Of a DNA stretch of 9,741 nucleotides, positions 1 through 6,178 are shown piece by piece (positions within the stretch are counted from its first letter, which is position 1; every line of letters starts with the position of its first letter). Location of the stretch: assembly GCA_028723145.1 (NCBI GenBank), contig JAQYFM010000136.1, positions 1 to 9,741 of the forward strand, written 5' to 3'. This DNA is from Spirochaetales bacterium (GTDB taxonomy: Bacteria; Spirochaetota; Spirochaetia; Sphaerochaetales; Sphaerochaetaceae). Under the pieces are notes generated by a model that was given only the letters and a program-made list of their open reading frames with translations, was not told where the DNA came from and searched no databases. The position numbers were made by a program, and so were the translations under genes.

Positions 1-674
1 AGCATCTCAATATCATTGATATCATCTCCAAGTACCATAATATCTGATACAGGTATGTTATAGTGTTTTGATAAATCAATTACTGCTGTACCTTTATTTA
101 TGTTTTTAGGCATAATTTCTAAAAAGTCAGGACCTGGATAGTATGTTACCTCTGAGCCAAAAACTTTTTTAATATTATTTTCAAGCTCAATTAGGATACT
201 TTTTTCTTTAGACATAAATAATAATTTATTCATCTCTTGTTTGTGTAAAAAATCATCAAAATTGACAATAATACTATCTGTCATATAAATTGGTCTTTTT
301 TTAGAGTATAAATAACCTTCATGGCTATTCGTTGCCCAATTCTTTCCAAATACTCCAAGCATTTCAACGCCCATTTTCTTTGCTATTTGATAAATATCTA
401 AAGCAAAATTAGCTGAAATTCTATGATCAGCAACTATATTTCCATTTTCATCAAATAGTAGAGCGCCATTAATACATGATGAAGGACCATCAATACCTAA
501 AATAGAATAGAAGTTTCTTACAGAAGAAAAAATTCTTCCTGACACTATTACAAAAGGAATCTTCTTTTCATTTAAGACCTTTCTTATCCAATTTATATTC
601 TCTTCACTTAGAGATTTGTCACTTCTTAATAAAGTACCATCAATATCACAGCAAATCAGTTTAATTTTACCCAT
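1..674 (-). CDS. Cof-type HAD-IIB phosphatase, N-terminal part
   Basis: My reading of the minus strand from the ATG at 674 gives 224 codons open to the window edge. All hallmarks of a Cof/YidA-type haloacid dehalogenase phosphatase are visible: the nucleophile motif DIDGT with Asp10 and Asp12, motif II VSGR with Ser45, the motif III lysine in NKGTA (Lys194), and motif IV GDDIND at 216-221 binding Mg2+. Family members are about 270 residues, so roughly the last 45 are outside the window. Such enzymes are cytoplasmic and dephosphorylate sugar phosphates, flavin or nucleotide phosphates; the substrate cannot be read from sequence because the cap domain (about 80-185) is not diagnostic. There is no Shine-Dalgarno before the ATG, and a promoter-like element ends 6-8 nt upstream. 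Transcribed divergently from gdhA. Family call is sure; the substrate is unknown. Confidence 0.93.
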   Translation of the reverse strand, partial: MGKIKLICCDIDGTLLRSDKSLSEENINWIRKVLNEKKIPFVIVSGRIFSSVRNFYSILGIDGPSSCINGALLFDENGNIVADHRISANFALDIYQIAKKMGVEMLGVFGKNWATNSHEGYLYSKKRPIYMTDSIIVNFDDFLHKQEMNKLLFMSKEKSILIELENNIKKVFGSEVTYYPGPDFLEIMPKNINKGTAVIDLSKHYNIPVSDIMVLGDDINDIEM

Positions 675-680
675 GAAGAT

Positions 681-710
681 ATTTTATATTGAGACATATT
701 CATCTTTCAA
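681..710 (-). promoter_or_regulatory. Promoter of the HAD phosphatase gene, probably giving a leaderless mRNA
   Basis: On the minus strand TTGAAA (710-705) is followed after 16 nt by TATAAA (688-683), or after 18 nt by TAAAAT (686-681). Both hexamers match the sigma-70 consensus at five of six positions. The start point predicted 6-7 nt downstream falls on or within two bases of the ATG at 674. No ribosome binding site lies between. The element resembles the one before the Hpt gene at 5589-5616. Confidence 0.55.
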
Positions 711-871
711 GCAATTTAATTTATGCCAATAAAAGTATTAATTCAATCAATATTTTATTATTGAATAGAGATTTTAGTTCTCTTTAGATATAAAATGTAG
801 TTGCTACAGATATTTTAAGTAAATCTAAATAAAAAAAATTTTATTTATGATTTCTTCAAAATTAATCCTAA

Positions 872-901
872 TTATTTCTGATTTTGTAATCTGAGAAATA
901 A
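872..901. repeat. Inverted repeat with 12-bp stem and 2-nt bulge
   Basis: TTATTTCT (872-879) pairs exactly with AGAAATAA (894-901), and GATT (880-883) pairs with AATC (888-891) around a TTGT loop; TG at 892-893 is a bulge. It is the best-formed structure in the HAD-gdhA gap. It could be a regulator site, an RNA hairpin in an extended leader, or chance in AT-rich DNA. Confidence 0.35.
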
Positions 902-955
902 AAATTTTCACATCATGAAATATTTTTTAAAACACTTATGCAAAATCATGTATTT

Positions 956-974
956 TTATTCATAATTTATTCAT
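956..974. repeat. Tandem direct repeat TTATTCAT with 11-nt period
   Basis: TTATTCAT occurs at 956-963 and again at 967-974, one helical turn apart, just upstream of the putative gdhA -35 region. That spacing would put two bound proteins on the same DNA face, so it is a candidate activator or repressor site for gdhA. ATTCA resembles half an ArgR box, but the repeats are direct, not inverted. Low confidence because the DNA is AT-rich. Confidence 0.25.
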
Positions 975-984
975 CAATAACTCT

Positions 985-1015
985 TTTCAAATTCCTTTTT
1001 TTTCGTCTATATTAT
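985..1015 (+). promoter_or_regulatory. Probable gdhA promoter
   Basis: TATATT/TATTAT at 1008-1015 is a good -10. The best -35 at suitable spacing, TTTCAA at 985-990, matches only three of six positions, which would suit a promoter needing an activator. Transcription would start near 1021 and give a leader of about 55 nt. The -10 is fairly convincing; the -35 is weak. Confidence 0.4.
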
Positions 1016-1052
1016 CGGCGGGAAGGAAATAACAATAAAAAAAACTGTTATC

Positions 1053-1067
1053 TTCTCCTAAGGAGAA
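1053..1067 (+). promoter_or_regulatory. gdhA Shine-Dalgarno inside a perfect inverted repeat
   Basis: TTCTCCT (1053-1059) and AGGAGAA (1061-1067) are exact complements separated by a single A. Because a one-base loop is impossible, the RNA would fold as a 5-bp stem with a 5-nt loop holding the ribosome binding site AAGGAG (1060-1065). The spacing from GGAG to the ATG at 1075 is 9 nt, so the site is functional when open. It may tune translation, possibly through a protein or an sRNA; or it may be too small to matter. Confidence 0.5.
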
Positions 1068-1074
1068 AATTACG

Positions 1075-2430
1075 ATGCATGAAGTAACCGAAAACGTCTA
1101 CAAGCACGTGTGCCAGCTTGATCCAGACCAGAAAGAATTCCAGCAGGCAGTCTACACATTCTTACTCTCAATGGACAAAATTATTGATGAGCTCCCAGAA
1201 GTAAAATACCACAAGATTCTTGAGAGAATGGTTGAACCAGAAAGAGCAGTCATCTTCCGTGTACCTTGGATTGATGATGAAGGTCGTGTTCAAATCAACA
1301 GAGGTTTCAGAATCCAGCAGTCTTCTGCTATTGGACCATATAAAGGCGGTCTCAGACTCCATCCATCAGTAAACCTTTCAATCATGAAGTTCCTTGCTTT
1401 CGAGCAGGTATTTAAGAATGCCCTAACAGGTCTTCCAATGGGTGGTGGTAAAGGTGGTTCAGACTTCAATCCAAAAGGAAAGAGTGATGCTGAAGTAATG
1501 CGTTTCTGCCAAAGCTTTATGACTGAGCTTTTCAGACACATTGGACCAAATACAGACGTACCAGCTGGTGATATTGGTGTTGGTGGAAGAGAAATTGGTT
1601 ATCTCTTTGGTCAATACAAGAGACTCACAAATCGCTTTGAAGGTGTATTAACTGGTAAAGGTCAGACTTATGGTGGATCTTTAATCAGACCAGAAGCAAC
1701 AGGTTACGGTCTTGTATATCTTTCAGACTACATCTTAAAAGCTGAAGGAAAAACACTCGAAGGTAAAGAGTGCTTAGTATCAGGTAGTGGTAACGTTGCT
1801 CAGTTCACAGTTGAAAAACTTAACTCTCTTGGTGCAAAGGTTGTTACACTTTCTGACTCAAACGGTATGATTTACGACCCAAGTGGTATCACACCAGAGA
1901 AACTTGCATATGTAAAGCAGCTTAAGAATGTTAAGAGAGGAAGAATCCACGAATATGCTGAAAAGTACAACGTTGAATACATTCCTCGTGATGCATCTAA
2001 GCCAAATCCAATTTGGGATATCAAAGCTGATTACGCTTTCCCTTGTGCAACTCAGAACGAAATTACAGTTGAAGATGCTAGAAACCTTGTTAATAATGGT
2101 ATACAACTAGTAGGTGAAGGTGCTAACATGCCTTGTCAGGCAGAAGCTGAAAAGATTTTCCTTGAAAAAGGTGTTCTTCTTGCTCCTGCTAAAGCAGCTA
2201 ACGCTGGTGGTGTTGCAGTATCAGGTCTTGAAATGAGCCAGAACTCACAGCGCCTCAAGTGGACAAGTGAAGAAGTTGATCAGAGATTAAAGCTCATTAT
2301 GAAGGGAATCTATGATAGTATTTCTTCTGCTGCAGATAAGTATTCAGAGCACAACAACTTTGTCGATGGTGCAAATATTGCAGGCTTCCTCAAAGTCTCT
2401 GAAGCTATGATCGCACAGGGCTACGTTTGA
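1075..2430 (+). CDS. gdhA: NADP-type glutamate dehydrogenase
   Basis: Catalyses reversible reductive amination of 2-oxoglutarate with ammonia to L-glutamate (EC 1.4.1.4 expected), a cytoplasmic homohexamer. The 451 residues match the 450-residue clostridial/proteobacterial hexameric class. The catalytic set is intact: Lys90 in IGPYKGG, Lys114, Lys126 in LPMGGGKGG and Asp166 in PAGDIGVG, each one position later than in the Clostridium symbiosum enzyme. The Rossmann motif SGSGNVA is at 236-242. A serine at 238, where the NAD-specific C. symbiosum enzyme has Phe, and SDSNG at 260-264 resemble NADP-using enzymes, so I favour NADP. The start is fixed by AAGGAG 9 nt upstream. Third positions hold more C and G than in the downstream genes, consistent with high expression. 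It is the first gene of an apparent operon with the DUF1846 gene, 7 nt away. Family certain; cofactor choice probable. Confidence 0.97.
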   Translation: MHEVTENVYKHVCQLDPDQKEFQQAVYTFLLSMDKIIDELPEVKYHKILERMVEPERAVIFRVPWIDDEGRVQINRGFRIQQSSAIGPYKGGLRLHPSVNLSIMKFLAFEQVFKNALTGLPMGGGKGGSDFNPKGKSDAEVMRFCQSFMTELFRHIGPNTDVPAGDIGVGGREIGYLFGQYKRLTNRFEGVLTGKGQTYGGSLIRPEATGYGLVYLSDYILKAEGKTLEGKECLVSGSGNVAQFTVEKLNSLGAKVVTLSDSNGMIYDPSGITPEKLAYVKQLKNVKRGRIHEYAEKYNVEYIPRDASKPNPIWDIKADYAFPCATQNEITVEDARNLVNNGIQLVGEGANMPCQAEAEKIFLEKGVLLAPAKAANAGGVAVSGLEMSQNSQRLKWTSEEVDQRLKLIMKGIYDSISSAADKYSEHNNFVDGANIAGFLKVSEAMIAQGYV

Positions 2431-2437
2431 TTAGAAA

Positions 2438-3952
2438 ATGAAAAAGATAGGTTTTGACAACAACAAGTACATTGAGGAACAGGCAAGGTTTATCCTTGAT
2501 CGCGTAAACAGTAGTAACGGAAAACTCTACATTGAGTGTGGTGGAAAGCTTTTATTTGACTACCATGCAGCCCGCGTACTACCAGGTTTTGATCCTTCAA
2601 TAAAGATGAAGGTCTTTGAAAGCTTAAAGGACAAGATTGATGTTATCATCTGCATCTATGCAGGCGACATCGAGAGAAGGAAGATTAGAACTGACTTCGG
2701 CATCAGCTATGATAGCGATGTCTTTAAGATGATCGATGACTTTGCATCTTATGGTTTAAAATGTCACAATGTTGTCATTACTAGATTTGCAGGTCAGAGT
2801 GCTGCAGTATTATTTAAGCAAAAGCTTGAAAGTAAAGGTATCAACGTCTTTACACATACTGCAACACCTGGGTACCCATCAAATGTTGATGTAATTGTAT
2901 CAGATGAGGGATATGGCAAAAATAGCTATATCCCTACTGATAAACCAATAGTATTAGTAACAGCTCCTGGTCCAGGAAGTGGAAAGCTTGCAACTTGCTT
3001 AAGCCAGCTTTACCATGAATCTAAGGTTGGAATTAAAAGTACATATTCAAAATTTGAAACTTTCCCTGTTTGGAATCTACCATTACAGCATCCAGTTAAT
3101 ATTGCATATGAAGCCGCTACTTTAGATATCGGAGACTACAACTTAATTGACCACTTCCATTTAGATGCATATGGAAAAGTTGCTGTTAACTACAATAGAG
3201 ATATCGAAGCATTCCCACTTCTTTCTGCAATATTGACAAAAATTACAGGTAAAAGTATCTATAAGTCCCCTACAGACATGGGTGTAAACAGAATAGGCTT
3301 TGGCATCATCGATGATGAAGCTTGTCGTGAAGCTGGAAAGCAAGAGATAATCAGAAGATTTTTCCGTGCTCAAATGGATTATGCCTCAGGTCTATGTAGC
3401 GAAGAGTGTATAAAGAGAGCTAAAGCTATCATGGATAAAGCAGGAATTGTTCCTGAAGATAGAAAGGTTGTACCTGCTTGTAAGAAAGCTTTAGATGATG
3501 CTATTTCACGCTCTCTAAAAGGTAATAAGGGAACTGTTTGTGCAGGTGCAATTGCTCTTGATGATGAAGCTATTGTTACAGCACACAACTCTGAAATAAT
3601 GCATGCAGGTTCTGCATTAATCTTAAATGCATTAAAAAAGCTTGCAAATATCGATAGTAATGTTGATCTAATCTCTCCTGAGGTAATAGAAAGTATTACA
3701 AGGATGAAGCGTGATATCCTAACAGGAAGAGGTGTATCATTAAATATCGATGAAATATTAATCTGCCTAGCAATGAGTGCTACAAGTAGTAAAGAAGCTG
3801 AAAAGGCTATGAATGAGCTTCCTAAGCTAAAGGGCGCAGAGGTTCATTTCTCTCACATTCCATCTGCGGGTGACCTAATTGGTCTAAGAAAGCTAGGAAT
3901 GAATGTTACAGCAGAACCTAAGTTTCCAACAAAAAATATCTATAATCCATAA
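2438..3952 (+). CDS. DUF1846 / UPF0371 family protein
   Basis: At 504 residues it has the family's usual length (about 490-505), and the N-terminus MKKIGFDNNKY matches the typical start, supporting the ATG at 2438. No biochemical function is established for this family that I can cite. Visible conserved blocks include GGKLLFDYHAARVLPGF (35-51), VDVIVSDEGYGKN (150-162) and, directly after, TAPGPGSGK (175-183), which resembles a phosphate-binding P-loop and hints at nucleotide or phosphate binding, though a Walker B partner is not obvious. There is no signal peptide or membrane segment, so it should be cytoplasmic. It begins 7 nt after the gdhA stop with only a weak ribosome binding site, suggesting translational coupling, and is followed by a terminator. 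The linkage to gdhA points to amino-acid or nitrogen metabolism, but this is inference. Confidence 0.92.
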   Translation: MKKIGFDNNKYIEEQARFILDRVNSSNGKLYIECGGKLLFDYHAARVLPGFDPSIKMKVFESLKDKIDVIICIYAGDIERRKIRTDFGISYDSDVFKMIDDFASYGLKCHNVVITRFAGQSAAVLFKQKLESKGINVFTHTATPGYPSNVDVIVSDEGYGKNSYIPTDKPIVLVTAPGPGSGKLATCLSQLYHESKVGIKSTYSKFETFPVWNLPLQHPVNIAYEAATLDIGDYNLIDHFHLDAYGKVAVNYNRDIEAFPLLSAILTKITGKSIYKSPTDMGVNRIGFGIIDDEACREAGKQEIIRRFFRAQMDYASGLCSEECIKRAKAIMDKAGIVPEDRKVVPACKKALDDAISRSLKGNKGTVCAGAIALDDEAIVTAHNSEIMHAGSALILNALKKLANIDSNVDLISPEVIESITRMKRDILTGRGVSLNIDEILICLAMSATSSKEAEKAMNELPKLKGAEVHFSHIPSAGDLIGLRKLGMNVTAEPKFPTKNIYNP

Positions 3953-3957
3953 TACTT

Positions 3958-3988
3958 AAAGCTAGGGGATACAAAACCTAGCTTTTTT
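3958..3988 (+). terminator. Intrinsic terminator of the gdhA-DUF1846 operon
   Basis: AAAGCTAGG (3958-3966) pairs perfectly with CCTAGCTTT (3977-3985) around a 10-nt loop, and the second arm runs into six T residues (3983-3988). It begins 6 nt after the DUF1846 stop codon and separates this operon from the symporter gene. Confidence 0.88.
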
Positions 3989-4001
3989 ACGTCTTTATCC
4001 C

Positions 4002-4030
4002 TTGAGAGACAATGTTACTCATGATACACT
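4002..4030 (+). promoter_or_regulatory. Promoter of the NSS symporter gene
   Basis: TTGAGA (4002-4007, five of six matches to the -35 consensus) is separated by exactly 17 nt from TACACT (4025-4030, four of six to the -10). Transcription would start near 4037, leaving a 5' UTR of about 37 nt that includes GGAAG at 4062-4066, 7 nt before the ATG. No operator or riboswitch is evident. Confidence 0.55.
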
Positions 4031-4073
4031 CACAAATTGTACTGTCTAAATAATAACAATTGGAAGTAAAAAA

Positions 4074-5444
4074 ATGAGTAAAAGAGAAACACTTGGAAGC
4101 AGACTTGGCTTTATTTTACTATCTGCAGGTTGTGCAATCGGACTTGGAAATGTTTGGCGCTTTCCATATATCACAGGAAAAAATGGTGGAGCAGGCTTTG
4201 TATTAATATACCTCTTATTCCTTGTTCTATTAGGACTTCCCGTAATGGCTATGGAGTTTGCAATTGGAAGAGGAAGTAAACAAAATATTGGGCTCAGTTT
4301 AAAGACTCTCGAAAAAGAAGGTAGTAAGTGGCACTACTATGGTCCTTTTGCTGTAATAGGCAACTACATACTATTAATGTTCTATACAACTATTGCTGGT
4401 TGGATATTATATTATTTCTTCTCAGCAGCAGCTGGAAGTTTTAGTAATATCACTACAGAAGGAGTAAACACATTCTTTTCAACCTTAGTTGCTAACCCAG
4501 TAAAACAGACAATATGGATGGTAATTGTAATACTAATTAGCATGGGTGTTGTTGCGATAGGACTCGAAAATGGAGTTGAGAAGATTACAAAAGTAATAAT
4601 GCTTGCACTACTTTGTATCATGCTATTACTTACAATTCACTCATTAACACTTCCTGGATGTGCAGAAGGCCTTAAGTTCTACTTAATACCAAACATAGCA
4701 GCAATGAAGGAAATTGGTATTTCAACAATACTTTATGAGGCATTAGGACAAGCCTTCTTTACCCTCTCTATTGGTATTGGCTCTATGGCAATCTTTGGTT
4801 CCTACATTGATGATAAGCAATCTCTTGGAGGGGAAAGTGCTAGAATTATTGCACTAGATACATTTGTTGCAATTACCTCAGGTCTTATTATTTTCCCAGC
4901 TTGTTTTTCTTACGATGTACCTGTTGGACAAGGACCTTCACTACTATTCATCACACTACCAAACATCTTTTCACAAATGGCAGGAGGAAGAATATGGTCT
5001 GCATTATTCTTCCTATTCATGTCCTTTGCTGCACTTTCAACAATAATTGCTGTTTGCGAAAATATCATAAGCTATTGGATAGATGTTAGAGGATGGAGTA
5101 GAAAAAAAGCATGTATAGTTAATACAGTTTTATTAATTGTACTTTCACTTCCATGTATTTTAGGATTTAATGTCCTATCTTCTTTCCAACCATTTGGAGC
5201 TGGATCAAATGTATTAGACTTAGAAGACTTCTTAGTTTCTAATCTTTTACTTCCATTTGGTTCCCTATTATTCGTACTATTCTGCACAAGAAAGAGTGGT
5301 TGGGGATTTGAAAATAGCTTAAAAGAGATAAATAAAGGAAAAGGTCTTAAATTTTCAAGTAAACTTCGTTTTTATATATCTTATATAATTCCTATTATTG
5401 TGCTATTTATTATGTTAAAAGGTATTTGGGATAAATTATTTTAG
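4074..5444 (+). CDS. Sodium-coupled amino-acid symporter, NSS (SLC6/LeuT-fold) family
   Basis: An inner-membrane transporter that imports an amino acid with Na+. TM1 carries the family signature GLGNVWRFPY (23-32), with Asn26 and Ala21 aligning with LeuT Na1 ligands Asn27 and Ala22. TM6 has FFTLS (228-232), matching LeuT Phe253-Thr254-Leu255-Ser256 at the substrate site. TM8 has ALSTIIAV (320-327), with Ser322-Thr323 near the Na2 site. I count 11 hydrophobic helices: about 11-31, 41-63, 88-116, 146-163, 172-192, 220-245, 258-280, 306-333, 346-366, 385-404 and 431-449. The 456-residue length and 11 helices match the small bacterial NSS subgroup that includes MhsT, rather than 12-helix LeuT. 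That subgroup often takes hydrophobic or aromatic amino acids, but the substrate cannot be assigned here. GGAAG lies 7 nt before the ATG. Single-gene transcription unit. Confidence 0.95.
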   Translation: MSKRETLGSRLGFILLSAGCAIGLGNVWRFPYITGKNGGAGFVLIYLLFLVLLGLPVMAMEFAIGRGSKQNIGLSLKTLEKEGSKWHYYGPFAVIGNYILLMFYTTIAGWILYYFFSAAAGSFSNITTEGVNTFFSTLVANPVKQTIWMVIVILISMGVVAIGLENGVEKITKVIMLALLCIMLLLTIHSLTLPGCAEGLKFYLIPNIAAMKEIGISTILYEALGQAFFTLSIGIGSMAIFGSYIDDKQSLGGESARIIALDTFVAITSGLIIFPACFSYDVPVGQGPSLLFITLPNIFSQMAGGRIWSALFFLFMSFAALSTIIAVCENIISYWIDVRGWSRKKACIVNTVLLIVLSLPCILGFNVLSSFQPFGAGSNVLDLEDFLVSNLLLPFGSLLFVLFCTRKSGWGFENSLKEINKGKGLKFSSKLRFYISYIIPIIVLFIMLKGIWDKLF

Positions 5445-5453
5445 TGCTATAAT
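5445..5453 (+). promoter_or_regulatory. Extended -10 promoter just after the symporter stop codon
   Basis: TGCTATAAT is a perfect extended -10 (TGn plus the consensus TATAAT at 5448-5453), starting one base after the symporter stop. The -35 window (5425-5430, TTTGGG) is poor, which extended -10 promoters tolerate. The predicted start near 5460 would yield an RNA ending at the terminator at 5533-5565. Confidence 0.4.
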
Positions 5454-5459
5454 ACCAAT

Positions 5460-5566
5460 ACAAAACTGAATTAGATTAGTATGGCTGAGGGGATAAGGTC
5501 GTACTTACTTATATCCTAATGAGGGAAATTTTGAGGGTGTCATTGGTGCTGTGGCACCCTCTTTTA
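5460..5566 (+). ncRNA. Candidate small RNA of about 107 nt
   Basis: The stretch lies between the extended -10 at 5445-5453 and a strong intrinsic terminator. It contains a second possible hairpin in which GGATAAG (5491-5497) pairs with the later CTTATATCC (5508-5516) apart from a two-base bulge. It does not match SRP RNA, tmRNA, 6S RNA or a riboswitch class I can recognise from memory. A 12-residue reading frame from the ATG at 5481 lacks a ribosome binding site and is probably not translated. It could instead be only the 3' UTR of the symporter mRNA. Confidence 0.3.
5533..5565 (+). terminator. Intrinsic terminator after the symporter or candidate sRNA
   Basis: GAGGGTG (5533-5539) pairs with CACCCTC (5555-5561), and the helix can extend inwards through GU pairs to about 11 bp around a 7-nt loop; TTTT follows at 5562-5565. 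A smaller alternative hairpin, GGTGC/GCACC at 5545-5549 and 5554-5558, shares the descending arm and would compete with it. Confidence 0.85.
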
Positions 5567-5588
5567 TATTAAAAGAATAAAAACTAAG

Positions 5589-5616
5589 TTGACTTTTAAC
5601 CCTTTTTTTTTAAAAT
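5589..5616 (+). promoter_or_regulatory. Promoter of the Hpt gene, probably giving a leaderless mRNA
   Basis: TTGACT (5589-5594) and TAAAAT (5611-5616) each match consensus at five of six positions with 16-nt spacing. The predicted start lies at about 5622-5624, on the ATG itself. The spacer is a long T-run, and no purine-rich ribosome binding site exists upstream of the ATG. Confidence 0.65.
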
Positions 5617-5623
5617 TTACATC

Positions 5624-5968
5624 ATGAACATTAAAGCTATAGCAAGCCGTATCGGCATGGATTACGATAATGTAATCGAAAATTTCTGTGGAGATACCAG
5701 TGAAGTTAGAAAGAAGCTGGAATCATTCATCGACGATTGCAACTTTACTGCACTAGAAAGTGCTATTGAAGCAAATGATGAAGAGCAAATTAAGAAATGT
5801 GCACACAAAATTAGAAAGACAGGTGAGAAGCTTGGTCTTACTAATCTTGTTAAGCAGGCATCTCTCTTAGAAGATGCTAAGAATGGTAAAATTGCACCTT
5901 CATATGATTCTTTAAGAAAAGAATATTTAGAGATTGCAAAAAATTTAACTTCTGAGGCTGATGTATAA
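5624..5968 (+). CDS. Stand-alone histidine phosphotransfer (Hpt) domain protein
   Basis: A 114-residue, all-helical, soluble protein. The block around residues 59-83, with CAHKIRKTGEKLGL and then LVKQASLLEDA, has the spacing of an Hpt domain, with His61 as the presumed phosphate acceptor relaying phosphate between receiver domains in a multistep phosphorelay. The usual HxLKGxSxxxG pattern is imperfect: Arg64 replaces the usual Lys, Lys65 replaces the usual Gly, and Gly67-Gly71 supply the later glycines. The acceptor His and the following helix are preserved, so activity is plausible. There is no sensor kinase or response regulator in the window, so its partners are encoded elsewhere. It has its own promoter, no Shine-Dalgarno and an apparently leaderless start. 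Good confidence for the fold, moderate for phosphotransfer. Confidence 0.78.
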   Translation: MNIKAIASRIGMDYDNVIENFCGDTSEVRKKLESFIDDCNFTALESAIEANDEEQIKKCAHKIRKTGEKLGLTNLVKQASLLEDAKNGKIAPSYDSLRKEYLEIAKNLTSEADV

Positions 5969-6137
5969 TTAATAAAAAGAGCTAAAATATTGCATTAAAC
6001 AATGTTTTTGACGCAAATAAAGTTTGGTGTAGTAAAAAAATAATGCTTGCATTACATCCCAAAGCAGTATAAATTGTAACAACGGGTGTAAATTGAGCGC
6101 AAATGGCACCAGGCGTAATTTTTTCCAAATAATGATG

Positions 6138-6178
6138 AGTCTCCATGCAAAAGCATCCAGCATGGAGACTTTATTATT
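6138..6178 (+). terminator. Terminator between the converging Hpt and mannosidase genes
   Basis: AGTCTCCATGC (6138-6148) pairs perfectly over 11 bp with GCATGGAGACT (6160-6170) across an 11-nt loop, followed on the plus strand by the T-rich tract TTATTATTTT. It lies 170 nt after the Hpt stop and immediately beyond the mannosidase stop. On the minus strand the downstream tract (CATCATTATTTGG) is a poor U-run, so it works best for plus-strand transcripts, though the hairpin could also protect or end the mannosidase mRNA. The 5969-6137 gap before it shows no convincing gene; a weak TTGCAT/TATAAA pair (6047-6073, 15-nt spacing) is the only promoter-like element. Confidence 0.8.

Larger units (their letters stand above)
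675..1074. other. AT-rich divergent intergenic region
   Basis: No gene is visible in these 400 bases on either strand. The region carries the HAD promoter at its left end and the gdhA promoter and 5' UTR at its right end. Between them are three inverted repeats: ATTCAAT/ATTGAAT at 741-747 and 760-766; an all-A/T 8-bp stem at 827-834 and 839-846; and a longer one at 872-901. None is followed by a clean U-tract except by chance of composition. TTTCA-N5-TGAAA at 906-920 could be an operator half-site pair, but no regulator can be named. Confidence 0.7.

Noticed and set aside
821..850. Terminator made by the A/T-only stem at 827-846
   Set aside because: A stem with no G-C pairs is too weak to end transcription, and no gene ends nearby.
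5481..5519. A 12-residue leader peptide before the terminator at 5533
   Set aside because: It lacks a ribosome binding site and has no run of regulatory codons, and the following gene has its own promoter after the terminator, so attenuation makes little sense.
5460..5566. SRP (4.5S) RNA, suggested by GGTGCTGT near the 3' end
   Set aside because: The conserved GGAAGGAAGCAGC-type apical loop of SRP RNA is missing.
5969..6163. A 64-residue minus-strand reading frame rich in Leu, Phe and Tyr
   Set aside because: It overlaps the terminator hairpin, has no ribosome binding site or recognisable motif, and its composition fits random AT-rich DNA.
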